A stretch of 64,000 bases of DNA from CAWEQO01 sp963811225 (GTDB lineage: Bacteria; Chloroflexota; Anaerolineae; Anaerolineales; Anaerolineaceae): positions 62,001 through 126,000 of the forward strand of contig CAWEQO010000014.1 in NCBI GenBank assembly GCA_963811225.1. The letters are read 5' to 3'. Positions 44,472 to 53,095 of the stretch are shown here, one piece after another (within the stretch, counting starts at the first letter, position 1; each line of letters begins with the position of its first letter). Both the position numbers and the translations under genes were made by a program. The notes under the pieces are model-generated. The model had not been told where the DNA came from and ran no database searches. It worked only from the letters and a program-made list of their open reading frames with translations.

Positions 44472-45205
44472 AGTCTACTGGATTGGGGGGGCGGCGCTGT
44501 CGTGGGTGGATGCGGAGGAGGCGACCGCTGCGGGCGAGCCGGACGAGATGGCCTTCGACCTGCTCGAACTCGCTGTTCAAGACCACGGCTGCCAGGGGCG
44601 CCTGGATCGACGAAGTCAATTGGATGATTGCGGCAGGCTGGCATGATGCCGCCCGGCTGGCGCTGAGCGAAGCCGGGGTGCGCAGCCGCGCGCCGGTGTT
44701 CTACTGGCCGAGTGAGACGCTGCTCGATCACCTGCTGCTGCATGACGCCGCCCGCAGCGTGATGGTGCAAGACTGCCACCTGACAATCTTCGGGCAGCAA
44801 GATGCTTCGGGCGCCAGCCTGGGGCTGCTGGCCTCGCCAACCGCAGTGGGGCGCTACAACCTGATGCCGCGCGCCCGGCTGGATGCGCGCCTAGCGCTCA
44901 ACCCGGGCAAACGCTCACAGACGCTGGCGGCGCTGTACCAGGTGCTCGAACGGCGCGACCTGGAGCCACACTCGACCGCCTGGTTTGCGGCTTGCTCCGA
45001 TGTCGGCCTGGACGAACTGCAAGAAGACCATCACACCTTCCCGGACGCTCGCTGGCTGACGCCCCCGGCGCGGCCACAGGCGGGCGTCACCTTCCGCCTG
45101 GCGCAGCTGGTGGAGAAGCTGGAAGAGGAGAATGCCGGCCAGGGCTTGTTGATCAGCGCTCAGCCCGGTCAGCCGGTGTTAGCGACGCTGGTGCAGAGGA
45201 TCTAG
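44464..45205 (+). CDS. Hypothetical protein between hom and folK (frameshifted)
   Basis: About 246 residues after correcting one base near 44560-44575. The first frame starts MSEVYWIGGAALSW within the end of hom; the second continues NSLFKTTAARGAWIDEVNWM and runs to the stop, ending ISAQPGQPVLATLVQRI. It has the look of a cytosolic alpha/beta protein with SWFAACSD-like and GLLASPTAVGRYNLMPRAR segments. I recognise no family. It ends 3 bp before folK, so it belongs to the hom-folK-folP run. Confidence 0.65.
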
Positions 45206-45208
45206 AAG

Positions 45209-45706
45209 ATGGCGCATTCGGCATACATCGCATTGGGCACCAACCTGGGCGAGCGGCGGGCCAACCTGCGGCGGGCGATCGAGATGATGGGCCCGGGGGT
45301 GCGGGTGCTGCGCAAGTCGCCGGTGTACGAGACGACACCGTGGGGTGTGCTCGACCAGCCGGACTTCCTCAATCAAGTGGTGGCGGTGGAGACAGATCTG
45401 GCGCCGCACCGCCTGCTGATGGAGCTGAAACGCATCGAAGCCGAGATGGGCCGCGAGCAGACGGTCCGCTACGGCCCGCGGATCATCGACCTGGACATCC
45501 TGTTCTACAATGACGAGGTGATCGATCTGCCCAGCCTGACCATCCCACACCCGTACCTGCACGAGCGGGCCTTTGTGCTGGCGCCGCTGAACGACCTGAT
45601 CCCCGAAAGGGCGCACCCCCTGCTGGGCAAAACCGTGCGCCAGATGCTGGCAGAGGTGGGGATGGAGGGAGTGAAGAGGGTGGACGCAGGACATCTGGGC
45701 GACTGA
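45209..45706 (+). CDS. folK: 2-amino-4-hydroxy-6-hydroxymethyldihydropteridine diphosphokinase
   Basis: 165 residues. YIALGTNLGERRANL, SPVYETTPWGVLDQPDFLN and the catalytic RYGPRIIDLDILFYND (metal-binding Asp pair) with IPHPYLHERAFVLAPL identify HPPK, which pyrophosphorylates the pterin before dihydropteroate formation. folP follows 38 bp later. Confidence 0.96.
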   Translation: MAHSAYIALGTNLGERRANLRRAIEMMGPGVRVLRKSPVYETTPWGVLDQPDFLNQVVAVETDLAPHRLLMELKRIEAEMGREQTVRYGPRIIDLDILFYNDEVIDLPSLTIPHPYLHERAFVLAPLNDLIPERAHPLLGKTVRQMLAEVGMEGVKRVDAGHLGD

Positions 45707-45744
45707 CTACTCTCTAATTTCTGGTTTTCTATTACAATCTAAGC

Positions 45745-46614
45745 ATGACAGCGCTCACTTATCCCCTCAATTGGGGTTCTCGCACATACGTCATGGGCAT
45801 TCTCAACGTCACGCCGGACAGCTTCTCAGGCGACGGGCTGTTGGCGCGTGAGACCTGGCAGAAAGAAGCCATCGATCAAGCCAAACGCTTTGCGCTGGCC
45901 GGCGTCGACATCCTGGACATCGGCGGGGAGAGCACCCGTCCCGGCGCTGAAGTCGTGGACGAGGCGGCCGAGATGGAGCGGGTGCTGCCGGTGGTCCATG
46001 CGCTGAAGAAGTCTCACCTGAATGCCATCCTGTCGGTGGACACCTACAAAGCCTCGGTTGCGGAGGAAGCCATCAAAGCCGGGGCGAACTGGATCAACGA
46101 CGTCTGGGCGCTGCGGGCCGACCCCGAGATGGCCGGGCTGATCGCCAAACGCCGGTGTCCGGTGGTACTGATGCACAACCGCATCCGACCGGGCAGTGAA
46201 GAACTGCGCGAGCGGCTCGGCGGGCGCTACATCGGAGTGCAGTACGATAACCTGGTGGAAGATGTACAGAAAGAGCTGCTGCACAGCGTCAACCTGGCGC
46301 TGGTGGCGGGCGTCAAACCCGAGAACATCATCCTCGATCCGGGCATCGGCTTCGGCAAGACCGTGGAGCAAAGCCTGGAGCTGCTCAACCGCCTGGATGA
46401 GATCCGCTCGTTGGGCTACCCGGTGCTGCTGGGGCCGTCGCGCAAGTCGTTCATCGGCTACACGCTCGACCTGCCGCCCGATCAGCGCCTGGAAGGCACC
46501 GCCGCAACCGTGGCGGTGGGCATCGTGCGCGGCGCGGATATCATCCGGGTGCACGACGTGCAAGCCATGGTGCGGGTGGCGCGCATGACCGACGCCATCG
46601 TGCGCCGGCGATAA
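45745..46614 (+). CDS. folP: Dihydropteroate synthase
   Basis: 289 residues. The signature VMGILNVTPDSFSGDG, GGESTRPGA, ILSVDTYKASVAEEAIKAGA, NDVWALR, LDPGIGFGKTVEQSLELLN and GPSRKSFIG are intact. It joins pterin diphosphate to p-aminobenzoate. A TACAAT lies only 6 nt before the ATG, so a leaderless message from an internal promoter is possible in addition to read-through from folK. Confidence 0.96.
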   Translation: MTALTYPLNWGSRTYVMGILNVTPDSFSGDGLLARETWQKEAIDQAKRFALAGVDILDIGGESTRPGAEVVDEAAEMERVLPVVHALKKSHLNAILSVDTYKASVAEEAIKAGANWINDVWALRADPEMAGLIAKRRCPVVLMHNRIRPGSEELRERLGGRYIGVQYDNLVEDVQKELLHSVNLALVAGVKPENIILDPGIGFGKTVEQSLELLNRLDEIRSLGYPVLLGPSRKSFIGYTLDLPPDQRLEGTAATVAVGIVRGADIIRVHDVQAMVRVARMTDAIVRRR

Positions 46615-46701
46615 CTTAAGGGTAAAGCGTAACTGGGCTGCAAAACGGTCCATGCGAAGGCTGTTTTCAGATCGTCGTAATCATTGGAAGGAACCACGTC
46701 C

Positions 46702-48642
46702 ATGTTCGTTATGGGCATCCTGGCCGTGCTGCAAGTCGCCGCCATTCCCGGTGGAATCGCCTACCGGGCGCTTAAGATTCATCAAGGCATCCTGCAAAGC
46801 ATCGTGACCATTTTCATGCTCAGCCTGACCATCAATTATGTGGCCGGGCTTGCCCTGGTTGCGCTCGGGCTGTACCTGCGCCCGGTGGCGCTGGCGCTCC
46901 TGGCGCTGGAGGTTCTGGCGCTGGCCTGGCTGTACCGGCGGGCATTTTTGACGCCACTGGGCGCCGTGGCGCAGGTCGTGCTGGCGCGCTCCGCTGAGTT
47001 CCTTCTCAGCTTTGTGCCAAAGCCCGAGCCGGACAGCAGCCGGGCGTTCGCAAAAGTATTGAAAGCGGCGCTGGGGCTAACACTGGGGATTATGGCGGTC
47101 AGCAGCATCGCCTGGGTGGGGCGCGTGTTCATCGACAACCTGGGCAGCGTGTTCAATTCTTGGGATGCGGTGCTGTCATGGAACCGCTGGGCGCTGGCCT
47201 GGTCGCAAAACCAATTCCCGTCCGGCACCTGGCAGTACCCGCAGTTATTACCGCTCAACTGGTCAATGATCTACGTGATCACCGGCAGCAGCATGCAGCT
47301 GTTTAGCAAGGCGATCATGCCGCTGTTCAGCCTGTTCATCCTGCTGATGATCTTCGATCTAGGGCTGGACGCCGCGCGGGCCGGCAGTGGCCTGCCTGCA
47401 CTCGGCTTCTTCCTGGCGGTGGTGATTACCCGCCTGATGCTCAAGAAGTTCCTCGGCGACTACATCACCGAGGGCTATGCCGACATTCCGGTGGCGTTTG
47501 CCGGGTTCGTGCCCATCTATACCCTGCTCAAGGCGCGCCAACTGGAGGATGCAAGCCAGCGCGTAAAGGCCGCACAGCTAGGGATGCTGCTGGCGGGCGG
47601 GGCGGCAGTGGCCAAGGCCGCCGGGGTGGTGACGCTGGGGTTGTATCCGCTGCTGGCGTGGTTGGTATTGGATCGCAGGCCGGGCCTGGCCTCTACCCCC
47701 TCCTTCAAGAAAAGGGGCGAAGAGTCAAAGGCCTATCCCTTTTTAGCGGAGGTTGGGGGAAGGCCCGGATGGCGCTCCATGGCCCCGGCCCTCGGGGCGG
47801 CGCTGTTGATTGCGCTGCCGTGGTATGCGTTCAAGCAGGCGCAAATCTGGCAAGGGTCGGATCAGAGCAACGTGGCGATTGTCACCAGCGCGATCTATGA
47901 GGGCGCCGGACTGGGGCAGCGGGCGCTGGCAGCCTGGCAGAGCCTGGGCAAGTATGCATACCTGATCGCCTTCCTGGTCCTGGCGCTGCCGGTGTTTGAC
48001 CGGGCTTACCGCTGGATTGTGGCGCTGGTAGTGCTGCCGTTCTGCCTTTCGTGGGCGCTGTTTTTCAGCTACGACACGCGCAACCTGGCGCTGGCGCTGC
48101 CGTTGATCGGGCTGGCCGGCGGCGTGGCGCTGGGACGGCTGGCGGAACTGGGTATCGATCTTCTGGCGCAGCTGCGTTCGGCCCGGCTGCGGGCTTACAG
48201 TTTGGCGGCGCTGGGGCTGCTGGCGCTGGCCGGTGTGGGGCTGCTCTTGCCCGATCAAAAGTTGGAAGCGCAGCAAGTGGAACAGCAGCGAGAGATCTTC
48301 AGCCCGGAACTGAACGCCAGGCTGTATGACTACGTCGACAAGCACGGGCCGGAGATGCGCATCGCAACCAATTACCCGGTCGCGGCGCTGCCAGGGCTGG
48401 AGCAGATGCAGGTCAACTTCTGGTATCAGGACTTCGACACCTACCAGGGGCTGGTGGCCAATGGCGAGGTGAATTACCTGCTGGCCCCTTCCCGTATGGA
48501 CGGGCGCATCGAAGCGGATATCGAGCAGAATCTGGCATCGGGGGCGTATAAGCTGCTCTTCGAGGATGATGGGTACGTGCCGTACCGATTCATTAAGATC
48601 GTGAAGAGGGGGGAGCGCAGCGCAGCGCAGTCCGGTCCTTAA
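46702..48642 (+). CDS. Large polytopic membrane protein
   Basis: 646 residues from ATG 46702 (GGAAGGA upstream). About 13-14 hydrophobic helices and a C-terminal soluble domain of about 120 residues (RLYDYVDKHGPEMRIATNYP). The loop with SWDAVLSWNRWALAWSQNQF and PLNWSMIYVI resembles the first external loop of GT-C type glycosyltransferases, and FFSYDTRNLALALPL a later conserved Arg-Asn-Leu block. Similar in plan to the 37.5-kb protein but not an obvious paralogue. Function inferred only. Confidence 0.68.
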   Translation: MFVMGILAVLQVAAIPGGIAYRALKIHQGILQSIVTIFMLSLTINYVAGLALVALGLYLRPVALALLALEVLALAWLYRRAFLTPLGAVAQVVLARSAEFLLSFVPKPEPDSSRAFAKVLKAALGLTLGIMAVSSIAWVGRVFIDNLGSVFNSWDAVLSWNRWALAWSQNQFPSGTWQYPQLLPLNWSMIYVITGSSMQLFSKAIMPLFSLFILLMIFDLGLDAARAGSGLPALGFFLAVVITRLMLKKFLGDYITEGYADIPVAFAGFVPIYTLLKARQLEDASQRVKAAQLGMLLAGGAAVAKAAGVVTLGLYPLLAWLVLDRRPGLASTPSFKKRGEESKAYPFLAEVGGRPGWRSMAPALGAALLIALPWYAFKQAQIWQGSDQSNVAIVTSAIYEGAGLGQRALAAWQSLGKYAYLIAFLVLALPVFDRAYRWIVALVVLPFCLSWALFFSYDTRNLALALPLIGLAGGVALGRLAELGIDLLAQLRSARLRAYSLAALGLLALAGVGLLLPDQKLEAQQVEQQREIFSPELNARLYDYVDKHGPEMRIATNYPVAALPGLEQMQVNFWYQDFDTYQGLVANGEVNYLLAPSRMDGRIEADIEQNLASGAYKLLFEDDGYVPYRFIKIVKRGERSAAQSGP

Positions 48643-48653
48643 GGAACCAGCCG

Positions 48654-48707
48654 ATTTTCGTTCCTTCGTTCCCCGACCCTATACCCTGGGGAACGAAGGA
48701 ACGAAAC
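48654..48707. repeat. 54-bp hairpin repeat, left copy
   Basis: Identical over 54 bp to 49512-49565. Arms of 19 bp (TTTCGTTCCTTCGTTCCCC and its complement) enclose a 13-nt loop GACCCTATACCCT. Confidence 0.9.
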
Positions 48708-48804
48708 GAATTTATCCGACGAACAATTGCAGGGAAATATTTCCAAAAACGATGTTTTCTTAATCGTGTTATTATATTGATATCTCCCCTATTTAGAGGC
48801 CCCC

Positions 48805-49482
48805 ATGACATTCGTCGAAATCCCACACACGCTGCAGAACAAGTGGACCAGTACACGCAACTTGTTGGTCATCGCATCGCCTTTATTGATTGTGCTGCTC
48901 GGCATGATTCTCGCCCGGGTATCCTTTGCATTGATGGGAAACTGGGCCTGGAGTCTTACGATGCCGGTCTACTGGCTCACGATGAGCGTTATCATTTTTC
49001 TTGTGTCAGGCAAAGAGAAATGGCTCAGTTGGTTCAGAAAACCGCATGGCAGCAAGCTCTGGCTGGTATTCGGTCTGCTGATTGGTTTATCTGCATATCC
49101 GCTGTTGCTGCTTCCAAATGCGTCCCTGCTGCGAACACCTCTGCTGACAATCCTCTGGTTCACATTCGGATTGATTAATGGAACTGTTGAAGAATCGTAT
49201 TGGCGAGGCTTCTTGTTCACAGAGATTCACGGCTGGCCATCCTGGCTGACCGTTACATATTCCTCGGTATTGTTTATTGCAATACATTTTCTTATGTTAG
49301 GCACCTTCTCAGTAGCACTATTCAACATCCCATTTCTGGTGATCCTGATCTTTATCACTGTTGCTCTGGCGTTGATGTTTATCCGTACGGGCAGTTTGCG
49401 CTGGTCGGCAATATCTCACATTCTCACGGATTGGGGCAACATGAATATCTTCGTATTCATGAATTTGACGAAATTATTTTAG
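48805..49482 (+). CDS. CPBP family intramembrane metalloprotease (Abi-type)
   Basis: 225 residues, about six to seven membrane helices. The three CPBP motifs are present: VEESYWRGFLF (Glu-Glu-x3-Arg), FIAIHFLML (His) and ISHILTDWGN (His, Asn). Members cleave prenylated or membrane proteins, and bacteriocin-immunity roles are known. Base composition is visibly richer in A/T than the neighbours, and the gene is bracketed by identical 54-bp hairpins, so it looks acquired. An ATTATATTGA stretch about 30 nt upstream of the ATG may hold its promoter. Confidence 0.85.
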   Translation: MTFVEIPHTLQNKWTSTRNLLVIASPLLIVLLGMILARVSFALMGNWAWSLTMPVYWLTMSVIIFLVSGKEKWLSWFRKPHGSKLWLVFGLLIGLSAYPLLLLPNASLLRTPLLTILWFTFGLINGTVEESYWRGFLFTEIHGWPSWLTVTYSSVLFIAIHFLMLGTFSVALFNIPFLVILIFITVALALMFIRTGSLRWSAISHILTDWGNMNIFVFMNLTKLF

Positions 49483-49511
49483 ACGGAGTTCCTGATCCCG
49501 CATTCACGTTA

Positions 49512-49565
49512 ATTTTCGTTCCTTCGTTCCCCGACCCTATACCCTGGGGAACGAAGGAACGAAAC
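49512..49565. repeat. 54-bp hairpin repeat, right copy
   Basis: Exact direct copy of 48654-48707, starting 29 bp after the CPBP stop. The hairpin has the same orientation in both copies. Confidence 0.9.
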
Positions 49566-49615
49566 CCAACGGCCCTGATGAATTTTGACAAACAGAACCG
49601 GCAGCCTCCTCTGGG

Positions 49616-49641
49616 GGGCGCTTAGGGTCCGCGAAGCGCCC
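49616..49641. repeat. Small GGGCGCTT hairpin
   Basis: 8-bp perfect arms 49616-49623 and 49634-49641. It lies in the 418-bp gap 49483-49900, which otherwise holds the right 54-bp repeat and a promoter; nothing else is recognised there. Confidence 0.4.
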
Positions 49642-49663
49642 TGTAATGTGCCTTTAATGTGAC

Positions 49664-49692
49664 TCGACAGGGATATATTTCTGCGCTATACT
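49664..49692 (+). promoter_or_regulatory. Promoter of the acyltransferase operon
   Basis: TCGACA, 17-nt spacer, TATACT. The leader to the ATG at 49901 would be about 200 nt. Confidence 0.5.
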
Positions 49693-49900
49693 CTGTTTAC
49701 CGGGCGACCGGAACAACACAGCCATCGTGATGATCCAGCCCTGCTTTTCAAAACAATGAAGAAGGCGCTGGATCGTTTATCGGTAAGTGGGATTTAGAAT
49801 CCATTCATTTTTTGATACCGCACGCGCTCGCCTGGCATCGCTGAACACTGCTGCAACCTGCTGATCGAGCCGGTTCGCCGGCAGTCCCTTTCTGACTTAG

Positions 49901-50848
49901 ATGCCATACATCTCACTCTCGCAGATTGGACCGGCACGGGTGAACCTGAAATCCTTCTTTTACAGCCGCTTCAGCATTCTGCTGGCTTATACGCTTGCCC
50001 GAATTCTCCCGCCGTTCTTTGGACGGCCGTTTGCCAGTTTAATTGGAGGCCTGGTTGCTAGAGACAGGCAGTTCAGCCAGGTGCGAGCAGTACGGGCAAA
50101 TCAGTGGGTTGTCCTTGAGGGGCAAGTTTCCGCTGAAGCCCTGACCGAGTCCGTCCGCCAGACGTTCCGCTATACGGGGCGTTTCCTTTACGATTTCTTG
50201 CACTTTTTTAACAGAAAACAGGCCGTTTTCCGGTTGGTTGAGTTCGACCCGAGCTTCGAGCGCTTAATCCAACAGAACCGAGAAGGCAAGCAAGGTGTTT
50301 TAATGGTGGTGCCACACCTGACGAACGTCGACCTGATCGGGCATGCCGCCGCGCTGGCCGGAATGCGCTTCCAGGTGTTATCGTACCCTGACCCACCGGC
50401 CAGCTACAAGGCGACGAACCGGCTGCGCTCGGCGGTGGGCATCGACGTGACGCCCATGTCGATCAAGGCGCTGCGCAAGGCCACGGAAAGGCTGAAGGCG
50501 AACGGCTTCGTGCTGACCGGGGTGGACCGCCCGATTGCCAATGAAAAGTACCAGGTGTCTTTCTTTGGTCGCCCGGCTTCGCTGCCCGTGGGCCACGTCC
50601 GCCTGGCGCTAAAGACAAACGTCCCGGTGGTGATCGTCAGCGGCCGACTGCAAGAGAATGGCCGCTACCTGGTTTGGGCATCCGATCCACTCTGGATGCA
50701 GCCGGATGAGGATCTAAATCACGAGATTGTAGCGAACGCCGAGAAGATCCTGGGGCTCATCGAGCAAGACATCCGCAAAGCCCCCGATCAGTGGTCCATG
50801 TTTTACCCAGTTTGGCCGGAGGCAATGGAAGAAGTGTCGTCAGGCTGA
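49901..50848 (+). CDS. Lysophospholipid acyltransferase family protein (LpxL/PatA-like)
   Basis: 315 residues. LMVVPHLTNVDLIGH contains the HxxxxD catalytic pair of the LPLAT superfamily, followed by GVDRPIANEKYQVSFFGRPA and the VPVVIVSGRL strand. There is a hydrophobic N-terminal segment (about 20-45). The group includes lipid A and phosphatidylinositol-mannoside acyltransferases. With a CDP-alcohol phosphotransferase next in the operon and no LPS genes, an inositol- or glycolipid acyl acceptor is more likely than lipid A. Confidence 0.82.
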   Translation: MPYISLSQIGPARVNLKSFFYSRFSILLAYTLARILPPFFGRPFASLIGGLVARDRQFSQVRAVRANQWVVLEGQVSAEALTESVRQTFRYTGRFLYDFLHFFNRKQAVFRLVEFDPSFERLIQQNREGKQGVLMVVPHLTNVDLIGHAAALAGMRFQVLSYPDPPASYKATNRLRSAVGIDVTPMSIKALRKATERLKANGFVLTGVDRPIANEKYQVSFFGRPASLPVGHVRLALKTNVPVVIVSGRLQENGRYLVWASDPLWMQPDEDLNHEIVANAEKILGLIEQDIRKAPDQWSMFYPVWPEAMEEVSSG

Positions 50849-50877
50849 ATTTCGCTGCAAGAAGAACACGAGGCAAT

Positions 50878-51657
50878 ATGACAAAAGCAAAATTGGAAAG
50901 TGAAGTGTTTCAAGGCAGCATTATCGTTCCAAGAAAGAAACGGGAGAAGGCTGCGAAAGCAAACAAAGCCGCCCACCGAAAAGGGAAAAAACTCAAGCCA
51001 CATACCCGGGTACTGGGTTCATGGCTGAGCCCGGTGGAAAAACCGGTCCTGTTATGGCTGGCTGCACGCTTGCCGGCCTGGATGACCCCCGATATTTTGA
51101 CCTTTATCGGTATCCTCGGTTCGGGTCTGATCCTTACCGGATACTGCCTTACGCTGGTTAACAAGTACTTCCTGCTGCTGGCCAGCTTCGGGTTCGTGCT
51201 GAACTGGTTCGGCGACAGCCTCGACGGCACCATCGCGCGCTATCGCAAGATCGAGCGGCCGAAGTACGGCTTCTTTGTCGATCACTCGGTGGACGCTTTC
51301 AATGAAGTTTGCATCTTCATTGGTGTCGGCATTTCCCCTTACGCTCAATTCACCATTGCCATGCTGGCGCTGGTTGGTTATCTATTGATGTCGGTCAATG
51401 TGTTTTTGAGCACCTACGTGACCGGCGAATTCCGGCTGTCGTACGCCAGGCTCGGCCCGACCGAGGCGCGCATCCTGGCGATTGCGGCGAACCTGTTTGT
51501 GCTGCTGGCCGTGGTGCCGCAGTTGACCGTGTTCGGGTTCGAGATCACAGCCATCGATCTTTTGGGATTGTTCATGGCTGCGGTGCTGTACAGCTCGTTC
51601 ATGATGCAAACGGTTAAGACCAGCTTGAAGCTGGAGAAGGCGGAAAGAAGGAATTAG
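50878..51657 (+). CDS. CDP-alcohol phosphatidyltransferase family protein
   Basis: 259 residues; starts 29 bp after the acyltransferase stop. A very basic N-terminal tail of about 50 residues (KKREKAAKANKAAHRKGKK) precedes six membrane helices. The catalytic motif DSLDGTIARYR continues to GFFVDHSVD, giving the D-x2-D-G-x2-A-R-x8/9-G-x3-D-x3-D pattern with both terminal Asp. The likely reaction is transfer of a phosphatidyl or similar group from a CDP-lipid to an alcohol such as inositol phosphate. Confidence 0.88.
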   Translation: MTKAKLESEVFQGSIIVPRKKREKAAKANKAAHRKGKKLKPHTRVLGSWLSPVEKPVLLWLAARLPAWMTPDILTFIGILGSGLILTGYCLTLVNKYFLLLASFGFVLNWFGDSLDGTIARYRKIERPKYGFFVDHSVDAFNEVCIFIGVGISPYAQFTIAMLALVGYLLMSVNVFLSTYVTGEFRLSYARLGPTEARILAIAANLFVLLAVVPQLTVFGFEITAIDLLGLFMAAVLYSSFMMQTVKTSLKLEKAERRN

Positions 51658-51663
51658 GGAATT

Positions 51664-51734
51664 GGTAATCAAGCCAATAGGGACTGGATCATTGGGACGC
51701 CCTGATGATCCAGTCCCTATTTTGTTTGATTACC
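51664..51734. terminator. Imperfect 29-bp inverted repeat
   Basis: Arms 51664-51692 and 51705-51734 match apart from a short internal mismatch; loop 12 nt. It follows the CDP-alcohol transferase by 6 nt. Its right arm carries the -35 element of the next promoter. Confidence 0.6.
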
Positions 51735-51753
51735 TTCCCCCAGCAGGTATAAT
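51726..51753 (+). promoter_or_regulatory. Promoter of the CaCA-like exchanger gene
   Basis: TTGATT, 16-nt spacer, TATAAT, 35 nt upstream of the ATG. The -35 lies inside the preceding hairpin arm. Confidence 0.5.
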
Positions 51754-51788
51754 GGAAACGCCCGCAAACGGGCGAAACTGGGGGAAAT

Positions 51789-52829
51789 ATGTTTTTTTCC
51801 AATCTGTCTCTGATCTGGAACATTGTAATCTTCCTGTCAGCGGCGGCGGTGGTGACGGTTGCCGGGATCAAAACCGCCAACGTGATCAACGTGATCACCC
51901 AACGCACAGGCATGGGCAACGCCATGGGTGGGCTGCTGCTGCTCGGCGGCAGCACCTCGCTGGCTGCACTGGCAACCTCGGTCACGGCTTCCATCAACAA
52001 CAATCCGAACCTGGCATTCAGCAACGCCCTCGGCGGAATCACTGCGGCAGTGGCGTTCACCGCCATTGCCGACATGGTCTACCGCAAGCAGAGCCTGATG
52101 TTTGCGTCGGCTTCGGTGTCCAACTTAATCGAGGGCGGCACGCTCGTGGCGCTGCTGGGGCTGGTCCTGATGGCGCTGGCGCTGCCGGCCTTCAGCATCT
52201 GGTCGGTCAACGTGATTTCGATCGTGCTGGTGTTCGGCTACCTGTACGGTTTGCAGATGGCATCGAAGGCACGCACCGATCCCATGTGGGTGCCGAAAGG
52301 CCAGCAGCAGAAAAAACAGCAGGACAACCAGAAGAAAGGCGAGGGGAAGCAAAAAGGCGGCATGCGCAAGCAGTGGCTGCTGTTTGCCGGTTACTCGCTG
52401 GCCATGGCTGCCGGGGGATGGGTAATCGCCGGGACAGGCACGTCCATCGCCAACGATATCGGCATCTCGCAGACCGTGCTGGGGGCGCTGTTCACCGGCA
52501 TCGCCACTTCGCTGGACTCGTTCGTCACGGTGCTGGCAACGATCTCTAAGGGCAAGCCCACCCTGGCAATCGGCGGGATCATCGGCGGGAACGCCTTCAG
52601 CGTGCTGATCCTGACCGCCGCCGACATCGCCTATCGCAGCGGCTCGATCTACCACAACATCGACAAGCAGCAGACCTTCCTGCTGTCGCTGGCTGTGGTG
52701 CTGACGGGGGTGCAGCTGATGGGGCTGCTGCGACGCCGCAAGCGTGAAATCTTCAACATCGCCTACGACAGCCTGTTGATCTTCGGGCTGTATGCGCTCG
52801 GAATCGTATGGCTGTTTTTTGCGAAGTGA
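51789..52829 (+). CDS. Sodium/calcium exchanger (CaCA) family membrane protein, divergent
   Basis: 346 residues, two five-helix halves joined by a charged cytoplasmic loop (KKQQDNQKKGEGKQKGGMRK). The alpha repeats read LLGGSTSLAALATSVTASI and FTGIATSLDSFVTVLATI, then AIGGIIGGNAFSVLIL. The usual Pro-Glu of each repeat, which supplies a metal-binding carboxylate, is replaced by Ala-Ala in the first and Asp-Ser in the second. The fold is clear but ion choice may differ from Na+/Ca2+ exchange. Confidence 0.78.
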   Translation: MFFSNLSLIWNIVIFLSAAAVVTVAGIKTANVINVITQRTGMGNAMGGLLLLGGSTSLAALATSVTASINNNPNLAFSNALGGITAAVAFTAIADMVYRKQSLMFASASVSNLIEGGTLVALLGLVLMALALPAFSIWSVNVISIVLVFGYLYGLQMASKARTDPMWVPKGQQQKKQQDNQKKGEGKQKGGMRKQWLLFAGYSLAMAAGGWVIAGTGTSIANDIGISQTVLGALFTGIATSLDSFVTVLATISKGKPTLAIGGIIGGNAFSVLILTAADIAYRSGSIYHNIDKQQTFLLSLAVVLTGVQLMGLLRRRKREIFNIAYDSLLIFGLYALGIVWLFFAK

Positions 52830-53002
52830 TTGGTGGATTGGTGGATTGGTGGATTGGGCGGTTGGGCGGTTGGGCGGTTGGGCGGATTGGGCGGTTGATG
52901 GATTGGGCAATTAGGCGATTAGGCGATTAGGCCGCAAGTGAAGCCTAATTCACCAATTGCCCAGTTGCCCAATCGCCCAATCCACCAATCCACCAATCGC
53001 CC
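52828..53002. repeat. Octanucleotide tandem array folded as an inverted repeat
   Basis: About thirteen degenerate 8-bp units (GATTGGTG, GGTTGGGC, GATTAGGC and variants) are followed, after a short centre near 52932-52942, by about eight units of the complement (GCCCAATC, CACCAATC). The array overlaps the last two bases of the exchanger stop codon. With the hairpin at 53096-53156 it accounts for the 346-bp gap 52830-53175. Confidence 0.8.
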
Positions 53003-53014
53003 GCTCTCGCTTTA

Positions 53015-53023
53015 TGGTACACT
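53015..53023 (+). promoter_or_regulatory. Possible extended -10 of the dehydrogenase operon
   Basis: TGG-TACACT, an extended -10 without a good -35. If used, the transcript carries the 27-bp hairpin at 53096-53156 in its leader. Confidence 0.3.
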
Positions 53024-53095
53024 TTCGTTAACATAACAGGTAATCTTTATTCGATTAGCAACGCAGAGGGTACAGTTGCTTCCATTTCTACGAGG

